Origin: Ardenticatenaceae bacterium
GTDB taxonomy: Bacteria > Chloroflexota > Anaerolineae > Promineifilales > Promineifilaceae
Direction of reading: 5' to 3'
DNA: 64,000 nt
NCBI GenBank assembly: GCA_020634245.1
Contig: JACKCC010000013.1
Location: forward strand, 256,038-320,037
In this document: positions 25,088 through 31,687 of the stretch, piece after piece
Numbering within the stretch: position 1 is the stretch's first letter
Layout: every line of letters starts with the position of its first letter
Notes under the pieces: generated by a model
What the model was told of the DNA's origin: nothing
The model's input: the letters and a program-made list of their open reading frames with translations, nothing else
Database searches by the model: none
Made by a program: the position numbers and the translations under genes

Positions 25088-25314
25088 TCTCTTCCAGCTT
25101 CTACTAATTCCTTAAAACCGTCTCATAATCCGCACCCATCTCCTTCCCGATAGTTTTTGACAGAAAACCAATCTTATAAATACGTGTTGTAGCCAACGGA
25201 AATTGACAAAAAGATTTGAAACCGTCTTGCTGCGGCGGGTGTCCCACCGTACCGCCCATGGCACGGTCAGGAGACCGGCCATAGCGTAAAGCAAATCATG
25301 AAGGAAGGTGAACT

Positions 25315-26589
25315 TTGAGCGAACGCTCCTCACGACTACCGGGATTCTACAAACTATCATTGGCCGAACGGGTCGAAACCATCGCTGAATGGGCCAATCT
25401 AACCGGCGACGAAAAAGCGATCCTGGTGGATCGCGGCCTGAAGGCCGACCAGGCTGATATGATGATTGAAAATGCCCTGGGCACATTTGAACTGCCACTG
25501 GGCATTGCCGCGAACTTTCAGATCAACGGCCGTGACTACCTCATCCCCATGGCCGTGGAAGAACCGAGCGTTCTGGCGGCCATCAGCCACGCGGCCAAAC
25601 TCATCCGCGCCGGGGGCGGCTTCCACACAGAGGCGACGGAACCGGTGATGATTGGCCAGATTCAGGTGCTGGACGTGCCCGATATGGACGCCGCTGTGTC
25701 CGCCATCGAAACCCACAAAGCCGACCTCATGGCCATCGCCGACACCAGCGACCCGATCATCCTCAAATTTGGCGGCGGCGCGCGGGACATCATTCCCCGC
25801 GTCTTCCCGGACACGCCGGTCGGCCCGATGCTCATCGTCCACCTGCACTTCGACACCCGCGACGCGATGGGGGCTAACGCCATCAACACGGCTCTGGAAC
25901 GACTGGCGCCGCGCATTGCTGAACTGACAAACGGCCGTACCAGCCTGCGCATCCTCTCCAATTTAGCCGACCAACGGCTGGCCACCGCCCGCTGCACCAT
26001 CCCCGCTGACCAACTGGCCGTGCCCGGCATGTCCGGCACGGAAGCGGCGCGGCGCATCGAGGAAGCCAACGCCTTCGCCATCGTCGATCCCTACCGGGCG
26101 GCGACACACAACAAAGGCATCATGAATGGCATTGATGCGGTGGTCATCGCCACGGGCAACGACTGGCGGGCGATTGAGGCCGGGGCACATACCTATGCGA
26201 GTAGGAACGGCCGTTACACCTCCCTCACCGACTGGCACGTAGACGAAAACGGCGACCTGTACGGCGCAATCACCCTGCCCATGGCCGTCGGCATGGTCGG
26301 CGGGGCAACCAAAGTCCATCCCACTGCCAGAGTGGCCATGAAAATCCTGGGCGTGAAATCGGCCCCCGAACTGGCCCAGGTGATGGCTGCCGTCGGCCTG
26401 GCCCAAAACCTGGCTGCCATCAAAGCCCTCTCCACCGTCGGCATCCAAAAAGGCCACATGGCCCTCCATGCCCGGCAGGTGGCTATGGCCGCCGGCGCCA
26501 GCAGCGACCAAATCCAACAAATCGCCGACCAACTGGTCGCCGAAAAGAATATCAACGTTAATCGAGCAAAGGAGCTGCTTGGTAGCTAG
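25315..26589 (+). CDS. mvaA: Hydroxymethylglutaryl-CoA reductase, class II type
   Basis: A 424-aa enzyme interconverting HMG-CoA and mevalonate with NAD(P)H. Class II features: the short N-terminus, IENALGTFELPLGIA (catalytic Glu52), the Lys/Asp site in HNKGIMNGIDAVVIATGNDWRA, and the C-terminal catalytic His in QKGHMALHARQ. The TTG start at 25315 is supported by AAGGAAGG six bases upstream. It is followed by HMG-CoA synthase, a thiolase-family protein and a DUF35 protein, so a biosynthetic (isoprenoid) role is likelier than mevalonate catabolism. The direction and cofactor cannot be read from sequence. Confidence 0.93.
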   Translation: MSERSSRLPGFYKLSLAERVETIAEWANLTGDEKAILVDRGLKADQADMMIENALGTFELPLGIAANFQINGRDYLIPMAVEEPSVLAAISHAAKLIRAGGGFHTEATEPVMIGQIQVLDVPDMDAAVSAIETHKADLMAIADTSDPIILKFGGGARDIIPRVFPDTPVGPMLIVHLHFDTRDAMGANAINTALERLAPRIAELTNGRTSLRILSNLADQRLATARCTIPADQLAVPGMSGTEAARRIEEANAFAIVDPYRAATHNKGIMNGIDAVVIATGNDWRAIEAGAHTYASRNGRYTSLTDWHVDENGDLYGAITLPMAVGMVGGATKVHPTARVAMKILGVKSAPELAQVMAAVGLAQNLAAIKALSTVGIQKGHMALHARQVAMAAGASSDQIQQIADQLVAEKNINVNRAKELLGS

Positions 26590-26646
26590 TCGCTGGCTGC
26601 TGGTCGCTAGTTACCAGCAACCAACCACCAGCAACCAGTAACCAAA
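26583..26646. repeat. Phrase repeat of GCTGGT/ACCAGC words between mvaA and HMG-CoA synthase
   Basis: GCTGGCTGCTGGTCGCTAGT is answered by inverted ACCAGCAACC and ACCACCAGCAACCAGTAACC. It overlaps the mvaA stop region. A related word set (ACGACCAGTAACCAACAGCC) lies at 35697-35740. Confidence 0.65.
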
Positions 26647-26677
26647 AATGAACAATTACTCCCCCAAACAAGGACTC

Positions 26678-27724
26678 ATGAAACCCAACCTGGATGTGGG
26701 CATCGTCGGATACGGCGCTTACGTGCCTCGCTACCGCATCCCGGCTAAAGAAATCAGTAAAATGTGGACCGGCGGCGTGGGCGGCGTGCCCATCCAGGAA
26801 AAAGCGGTCAACGGCCTGGATGAAGACGTCGTCACCATGTCCATCGAAGCGGCGCGCAATGCCCTGGATCGCGGGCAAATTGACCCGCGCCAGATTCGCG
26901 CCGTCTGGGTGGGCAGCGAAAGCCATCCTTACGCCGTCAAGCCCAGCAGCACCATCGTCGCCGAAGCGATTGGGGCCGTCCCCAACACGCAGGCCGCCGA
27001 CTGGGAATTTGCCTGCAAAGCGGGCACCGAAGCGATGCAGGCGGCCATTGCCTTCGTCGGTTCCGGGATGGCCAAATATGCCCTCAGCATCGGCATGGAT
27101 ACGGCCCAGGGTCGTCCCGGCGATGCGTTAGAGTATACGGCCGCTGCCGGTGGCGCCGCCATCCTCATCGGCTTAGCCGACGAATCAGTAGCCACCATCA
27201 ACGGTTCCTACTCCTTTGTCACCGACACGCCTGACTTCTGGCGGCGTGCCCACGCCAACTATCCCTCCCATGGCGACCGCTTCACCGGCGAACCGGCCTA
27301 CTTCAAGCACGTCATGGGCGCGGCCGAAGCGCTAATGGAAGCGGTGGAAGCGACGGCCACTGACTACGATTGGGCCGTCTTCCACCAACCCAACGCCAAA
27401 TTCCCGGAACGAGTAGCCAAAATGCTGGGCTTCAAACCGGAGCAAATTGCGCCCGGTTTGCTAAGTCCCCGCATCGGCAACACCTACTCCGGATCGACGA
27501 TGATTGGCCTGACCGCCATCCTGGACATTGCCCAACCGGGCGACCGTATCCTGATGGTCAGCTACGGCTCCGGGGCCGGTTCCGACGCCTTCGACATCCG
27601 CGTCACCGACAAAATCGAAGACGCCCGCGACCGGGCGACCAAGACCGAAACCTACATCAGCCGCCGAACCGAGATTGACTATGCGACGTACAGCCGCTTC
27701 CGGGATAAATTGAAAATGTCGTAA
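26678..27724 (+). CDS. Hydroxymethylglutaryl-CoA synthase, archaeal type
   Basis: A 348-aa thiolase-superfamily enzyme that condenses acetoacetyl-CoA and acetyl-CoA to HMG-CoA. The N-terminus DVGIVGYGAYVPRYRI is the signature of the archaeal-type enzyme. Nucleophile Cys113 sits in DWEFACKAGTEAMQ, the general-base Glu in GLDEDVVTMS and the catalytic His in VFHQPNAKFPERVA. All key residues are present. ATG 26678 gives the standard N-terminus and has AAGGAC upstream; ATG 26648 is possible. In archaea this enzyme forms a channelling complex with a thiolase and a DUF35 protein; both partners are the next two genes here. Confidence 0.94.
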   Translation: MKPNLDVGIVGYGAYVPRYRIPAKEISKMWTGGVGGVPIQEKAVNGLDEDVVTMSIEAARNALDRGQIDPRQIRAVWVGSESHPYAVKPSSTIVAEAIGAVPNTQAADWEFACKAGTEAMQAAIAFVGSGMAKYALSIGMDTAQGRPGDALEYTAAAGGAAILIGLADESVATINGSYSFVTDTPDFWRRAHANYPSHGDRFTGEPAYFKHVMGAAEALMEAVEATATDYDWAVFHQPNAKFPERVAKMLGFKPEQIAPGLLSPRIGNTYSGSTMIGLTAILDIAQPGDRILMVSYGSGAGSDAFDIRVTDKIEDARDRATKTETYISRRTEIDYATYSRFRDKLKMS

Positions 27725-27725
27725 A

Positions 27726-27782
27726 GCGTAAAACGTAAAACGTATAAATAACGCATTACGTTTTACGCATTACGTTTTACGT
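27726..27782. repeat. Phrase repeat of CGTAAAACGT/ACGTTTTACG words
   Basis: CGTAAAACGTAAAACGTATA is followed by the inverted ACGTTTTACGCATTACGTTT TACG. It fills the gap between HMG-CoA synthase and the thiolase gene and can form a hairpin. Confidence 0.75.
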
Positions 27783-27793
27783 TGGAATGACTT

Positions 27794-28951
27794 ATGACCA
27801 ACGTATCTATCATTGGAATTGGACAAACTGAAGTAAAAGAGATGTGGGAAACTTCCATCCGCCACCTGGCCTGGTATGCCATTGAAGCGGCGATGGACGA
27901 TGCCCACACGACGAAAATTGACGCCATTTACGTCGGCAATATGCTGGCCGGGGCGTTGAGCCACCAGAATCACCTGGGGGCGCTGGTAGCCGATTTTGCT
28001 GGCCTGCGCGGCACGGAAGCAGTGACCGTGGAAGCGGCTGACGCTTCTGGCGGGGCGGCGCTGCGCCAGGCGGTGCTGGCTGTGGAAAGCGGCCTGGTGG
28101 AAACAGCGCTGGCCATCGGTGTGGAAAAGATGACCGACCAGACCGGCTCGCCGGTCGAGGCGGCGGTGGCAACCGGCCTGGACGCCGACTACGAGGCGAT
28201 GCAAGGATTGACGCTGGCCGGGGCCGGGGCGCTGTTGATGCGGCGCTACATGTACGAAAACAATCTGCAAGTAGCCGATTTTGCCGGGTTCAGCGTCAAC
28301 GCCCACGCCAATGGAGCCGATAATCCGCTGGCGATGTACCGCAACCGGCTGCGCGCCGAGAAGTTCGCTTTGGCGCCGCTGGTGGCCGATCCGGTATCGC
28401 TGTTTGATGCGGCTCCGATGGGCGACGGCGCGGCGGCGGTCATCGTCACCCGCCACGAGCGGGCGCTGGACATGGTGCCGCAGCCGATCCGTATTGCCGG
28501 TTCGGCGCTGGCAACGGATTCGATTGGGCTGCATGACCGCAGGAACGTGACCTGGCTCAAGGCGGCGGAACTAAGCGCGCATAAGGCGATGGCTAAAGCA
28601 GGCGTGACGCCGGAACAAATTGACCTGTTTGAACTGCACGACTCTTTCACGATTATGGCCGCGCTGTCGTTGGAAGCGGCCGGGTTTGCCGCGCGCGGTC
28701 AGGGTTGGCAGTTGGCCAGGGATGGGGAGATTGGGCGGAACGGCCGTATCCCTATCAGCACGTTTGGTGGCCTGAAAGCGCGGGGCAACCCGCTGGGCGC
28801 AACCGGCATGTACCAGATCGTGGAAGTGGCCCGTCAACTGCGCGGTGAAGCCGGTGCTAATCAGGTTGAAAATGCCAAAATCGGGATGGCTCAAAATTTA
28901 GGGGCGACAGGGGCAACGGCCGTGACGCATGTTCTCAGAGCAGCAGAGTAG
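27794..28951 (+). CDS. Archaeal-type thiolase-family protein lacking catalytic Cys and His
   Basis: A 385-aa SCP2/archaeal-thiolase-like protein. The fold landmarks are all present: MTNVSIIGIGQTEV, YVGNMLAGALSHQNHLGALV, the HDSF box (His282) and the C-terminal glycine-rich GATGATAV. The nucleophile position, normally Cys in VEAACASG, reads VEAADASG (Asp83, codon GAC). The C-terminal His of the GHPxGATG box reads GNPLGATG (Asn332). A standard Claisen condensation through a Cys acyl-enzyme therefore seems impossible. It may be a scaffold or CoA-channelling subunit for HMG-CoA synthase, or carry out other chemistry. It has the position and partners of the archaeal acetoacetyl-CoA thiolase. Confidence 0.88.
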   Translation: MTNVSIIGIGQTEVKEMWETSIRHLAWYAIEAAMDDAHTTKIDAIYVGNMLAGALSHQNHLGALVADFAGLRGTEAVTVEAADASGGAALRQAVLAVESGLVETALAIGVEKMTDQTGSPVEAAVATGLDADYEAMQGLTLAGAGALLMRRYMYENNLQVADFAGFSVNAHANGADNPLAMYRNRLRAEKFALAPLVADPVSLFDAAPMGDGAAAVIVTRHERALDMVPQPIRIAGSALATDSIGLHDRRNVTWLKAAELSAHKAMAKAGVTPEQIDLFELHDSFTIMAALSLEAAGFAARGQGWQLARDGEIGRNGRIPISTFGGLKARGNPLGATGMYQIVEVARQLRGEAGANQVENAKIGMAQNLGATGATAVTHVLRAAE

Positions 28952-29022
28952 CAAAGTTGCAGGGTTACAAAGTGGCCAGGTGACTTTTTTATCTTGCCAC
29001 TCTGCAACTTTGCCCCTTTTTC
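28951..29022 (+). terminator. Compound hairpin terminator after the thiolase gene
   Basis: GCAAAGTTGCAG (28951-28962) pairs perfectly with CTGCAACTTTGC (29002-29013), with an inner AGTGG/CCACT stem, then CCCCTTTTT. It is built like the other phrase repeats. It would separate the DUF35 gene from the preceding three genes. Confidence 0.7.
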
Positions 29023-29148
29023 CCCTCTTTTGACAGTTTTTGACAGTATCTTTTAACTGCTTGACAGGTTATGAAAGGATAGTTGTGCATAATAACTCAT
29101 GGTGTAAGCTGAGACTATTAGTGGCTTGCAAATGCAGTTGATTAGGAA

Positions 29149-29182
29149 CTACAAGACTAACAACTAAAGGACTAAGGACTTA
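29149..29182 (+). repeat. Phrase repeat of GACTAA words upstream of the DUF35 gene
   Basis: ACTACAAGACTAACAACTAA AGGACTAAGGACT runs up to the start codon and resembles the block before proS (1676-1749). TTGACAG words also recur at about 29029, 29038 and 29062; none has a convincing -10 at 16-18 bp. Confidence 0.55.
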
Positions 29183-29184
29183 AA

Positions 29185-29592
29185 ATGGAAGTATCACGTC
29201 ATTGGCGTTTACAAGAACAACGGTACAAATTGGTAGGCGAAACATGCGATTCTTGCGGCGTTAAACTTTTCCCGCCGCGTGATGTTTGCCTGGAATGCGA
29301 AGCTCCGGCTAAAGAGCTGTTTACCTTTACCGGGACTGGCGAAGTTTTTTCCTACACCACGATTTATGATGCACCGGCCGGTTTTGAACATACCGCGCCG
29401 TATACGATTGCGCTGGTCAAGCTGAATGAAGGCCCCATCGTCACCGCCCAATTGACCGATGTTGATAAAGAAGATGTACATATCGGCATGCCCGTAGAAA
29501 TGGTAACGCGCAAGCTGCGCAGCGACGGCGAGGAAGGAATGATTGTCTACGGTTACAAATTCCGCCCGGCTGTTGTTGTCCAACCTGCCTGA
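29185..29592 (+). CDS. DUF35 zinc-ribbon/OB-fold protein (thiolase/HMG-CoA synthase partner)
   Basis: A 135-aa protein with an N-terminal rubredoxin-like zinc ribbon (CDSCGVKLFPPRDVCLEC, two CxxC pairs) followed by an OB fold (FTFTGTGEVFSYTTIYDAPA, PYTIALVKLNEGPIVTAQLT, VEMVTRKL). In archaea the DUF35 subunit holds thiolase and HMG-CoA synthase together and helps bind the CoA chain. Its place 233 bp after the thiolase gene supports the same role. A terminator-like hairpin precedes it, so it may have its own promoter, and a strong terminator follows. Confidence 0.92.
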   Translation: MEVSRHWRLQEQRYKLVGETCDSCGVKLFPPRDVCLECEAPAKELFTFTGTGEVFSYTTIYDAPAGFEHTAPYTIALVKLNEGPIVTAQLTDVDKEDVHIGMPVEMVTRKLRSDGEEGMIVYGYKFRPAVVVQPA

Positions 29593-29620
29593 TAGTTTCA
29601 AAATAATACAAACGAATTTG

Positions 29621-29656
29621 AACGGCTCTTCTCTTGGAGAATGAGCCGTTTTTATT
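29621..29656 (+). terminator. Intrinsic terminator after the DUF35 gene
   Basis: AACGGCTC (29621-29628) and GAGCCGTT (29643-29650) enclose an inner TTCTC/GAGAA stem, followed by TTTATTT. Confidence 0.92.
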
Positions 29657-29687
29657 TGAATGGGACGTATCGTCTCAATAATTCGTG

Positions 29688-29743
29688 GTAGGGGCAGTGC
29701 CTTGTGCCGGCCCACCAGGGCGACCACAAGGGTACGCCCCTGC
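29688..29743. repeat. Dispersed GCAGGGGCGACCCTTGTGG element, copy 2 (inverted)
   Basis: Its reverse complement begins GCAGGGGCGTACCCTTGTGG and ends GGCACTGCCCCTAC, matching the copies at 21775 and 37419. Confidence 0.8.
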
Positions 29744-29780
29744 TTTTTAAGAACATACAACGGGACACGGATAAACGCGG

Positions 29781-30641
29781 ATGAACACGGATAGGGATAT
29801 TTTTGCGGTTGTTTTGGGGGAAATGCAAGATGCCGGTCTGCCGCATATTGGCTGCCGCTGTCCTAATTGCAGTTCTGGAAGAGTTGGCTATGCGGCTTGT
29901 CTGGCGGTGGTGGACACACGCGGCGCGAACACAAACGTCACTCTCATCGACGCTACGCCCGATATTAAACACCAATTAGAGCTGCTGGCTGATTATCTGA
30001 GGCCGCATGGGGAACGGCCGTATCGCTTCAATCCGCCCGACGCCATTTTCCTGACTCACGCTCACCTGGGTCACATCGGGGGCTTGCCCCAGTTTGGGCC
30101 GGAAGCGATGGCTGTCAGCGGGCTGCCGGTGTATGCGTCGGCGGAATTGGCGGCGCTGCTGCAAGAAACGCGGCTGTGGTCGCCAATGGTAGCCAATCTG
30201 GATATACGGCCGTTCACCCCCCACCAATCCATCCCCCTCGCTCCCAACCTGACCATCACGCCCATTCCCGTACCGCACCGCGATGAATTACAAGTCGGCA
30301 CGTTTGCTTTTAAGCTGCAAGGGCCACAGCAAACGCTGCTCTACCTGCCGGATATTGACGATTGGCAGGCCTGGCCGGAAGCGAAATCGGTACTGGCTGG
30401 GGTGGACACGGCCGTTGTCGATGCTTCGTTCTACAGTTTGGATGAATTAAACGGCCGTCCCCCGGTTGCCCACCCGCTCATTATGGACACGCTGGCCTTT
30501 TTTGCCGATTGGCCGGGCCAGTTAGTGCTAACCCATTTCAATCACACCAATCCGGTTTTGGTAAAAGGGAGCGAGGCGGAAACGGCCGTGTCCCAGACTG
30601 GAACCCAATTAGCTTACCCTGGTAAGCTAATACCCCTTTAG
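29781..30641 (+). CDS. PqqB-like metallo-beta-lactamase-fold hydrolase
   Basis: A 286-aa metallo-hydrolase of the PqqB-like branch. The N-terminus has DAGLPHIGCRCPNC with a CxC/CxxC cluster, and the metal motif is LTHAHLGHIGGLPQFG. Downstream metal and fold residues include PVPHRDELQVGTFAFKL, YLPDIDDW, VDASFY and VLTHFNHTNP. The usual HxHxDH Asp is Gly here (HAHLGH), so metal occupancy may differ. No other pqq genes are near, so PQQ synthesis is not implied. The N-terminus is uncertain: the ATG at 29781 lies inside an ACACGGATGAACACGGATA phrase, and a later start at a GTT/TTG-rich stretch is possible. A TTAGCTTACC hairpin overlaps the 3' end (30609-30630). Confidence 0.78.
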   Translation: MNTDRDIFAVVLGEMQDAGLPHIGCRCPNCSSGRVGYAACLAVVDTRGANTNVTLIDATPDIKHQLELLADYLRPHGERPYRFNPPDAIFLTHAHLGHIGGLPQFGPEAMAVSGLPVYASAELAALLQETRLWSPMVANLDIRPFTPHQSIPLAPNLTITPIPVPHRDELQVGTFAFKLQGPQQTLLYLPDIDDWQAWPEAKSVLAGVDTAVVDASFYSLDELNGRPPVAHPLIMDTLAFFADWPGQLVLTHFNHTNPVLVKGSEAETAVSQTGTQLAYPGKLIPL

Positions 30642-30738
30642 CAGCCTGTCATTGAAGGATTGGAACAAATCAAGAGATGGGAGATAATTAATCGTAAAGC
30701 TATGAAACACTCGCAGGAATCGAATGAGGAGGCGCAAA

Positions 30739-31671
30739 ATGAAACCTGATCTGCCAGCGCATTTTACAACGAAATCGGGACAAACTTCATTCCATAAGTC
30801 AATATCAAAAATTGGCAGGTTAGTACAGGCTTGTGCATATGTTATTCTATTGATTTTCGTACTCCCTTCTTGTCGTCAAACCGGAATGCAATCTGGAACA
30901 ACGATGACATCAGCTAAAGATGGGATGGTGATGCTCTATGTGCCAGCCGGGGACTTTATTATGGGTAGCAATAAGGATGACTACTTGGCCAAACCCGATG
31001 AATTCCCGCAGCATCAGGTCTATCTAGACGCCTTATGGATCGACCAGACCGAGGTGACCAATGCCATGTTTGCCGCCTTTCTCAACGAAGCCGGTAATCA
31101 ACAAGTTGATGGCAAAACCTGGCTGAATTTGCGCGTAACAGATCCGAAAATTGTCCAGGCAGACGGGTTGTGGCAGCCCCAGGCCGGATATGAAAACCAT
31201 CCGGTGATAAATGTAACATGGCACGGGGCACAGGCATATTGTGAGTGGGCTGGACGACGCTTGCCAACGGAAGCTGAATGGGAAAAGGCGGCACGGGGAA
31301 CAGAAGGTAGCTTGTACCCTTGGGGCGATGACGCTCCCACCTGCGAATTAACGAATTACGACGGCGCCGAGTGTACGCTGCGGCACACAATGCCTGTCGG
31401 CTCTTACCCAGAAGGTCAGAGTCCCTATGGTGCGTTAGACATGAGTGGCAACGTTTGGGAGATGGTGTCTGATTATTATGCAGCCGATTATTACGCCGAT
31501 TCTCCTGGAAGTAATCCTACCGGTCCGATTGAAGGGGAATCACATGTTGTTCGGGGAAGCTCGTTTTATGTACACCAGTATGACGTTCGGTCAGCAAGAC
31601 GCGGCGAATCCCTGTCTACCAGTTCGGGTTCCACCGTTGGGTTTCGCTGCGCTCTCTTGGCGGATGATTAA
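30739..31671 (+). CDS. FGE/SUMF1-domain lipoprotein
   Basis: A 310-aa exported protein. An N-terminal hydrophobic segment ends in a lipobox-like VLPSC (Cys about residue 45). It then carries a formylglycine-generating-enzyme-like domain: YVPAGDFIMGSNKDD, DQTEVTNAMFAAFLNEAG, VTWHGAQAYCEWAGRRLPTE, AEWEKAARGTEGSLYPWGD, DMSGNVWEMVSDYY and VGFRCA. The cysteine pair needed for true sulfatase activation is not evident, so it may be a binding or structural FGE-fold protein. The ATG at 30739 has GAGGAGG six bases upstream. The IS at 31688 is inserted 17 bp after the stop codon. Confidence 0.87.
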   Translation: MKPDLPAHFTTKSGQTSFHKSISKIGRLVQACAYVILLIFVLPSCRQTGMQSGTTMTSAKDGMVMLYVPAGDFIMGSNKDDYLAKPDEFPQHQVYLDALWIDQTEVTNAMFAAFLNEAGNQQVDGKTWLNLRVTDPKIVQADGLWQPQAGYENHPVINVTWHGAQAYCEWAGRRLPTEAEWEKAARGTEGSLYPWGDDAPTCELTNYDGAECTLRHTMPVGSYPEGQSPYGALDMSGNVWEMVSDYYAADYYADSPGSNPTGPIEGESHVVRGSSFYVHQYDVRSARRGESLSTSSGSTVGFRCALLADD

Positions 31672-31680
31672 GCAATATCT

Positions 31681-31687
31681 GTCCCTT
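31681..31687. repeat. Target-site duplication GTCCCTT (left)
   Basis: GTCCCTT directly precedes the left inverted repeat GAGGGTTTTGC and is repeated at 33534-33540. Confidence 0.85.

Larger units (their letters stand above)
24886..25314. other. Divergent intergenic region with two repeat elements
   Basis: This 429-bp spacer lies between the NACHT gene and the mevalonate module. It holds a GTGAC palindrome (24926-24966) and a CATTCTGAGCG element (25006-25087). A TTGACA at about 25158 has a TATAAA only 12 bp away, so no promoter is claimed. Confidence 0.6.

Noticed and set aside
25158..25180. TTGACA with TATAAA upstream of mvaA as a promoter
   Set aside because: The spacing is only 12 bp, outside the usual 16-18 bp.
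27770..28534. 254-codon minus-strand frame over the thiolase gene
   Set aside because: Arg/His/Gln-rich antisense shadow of a clearly conserved gene.
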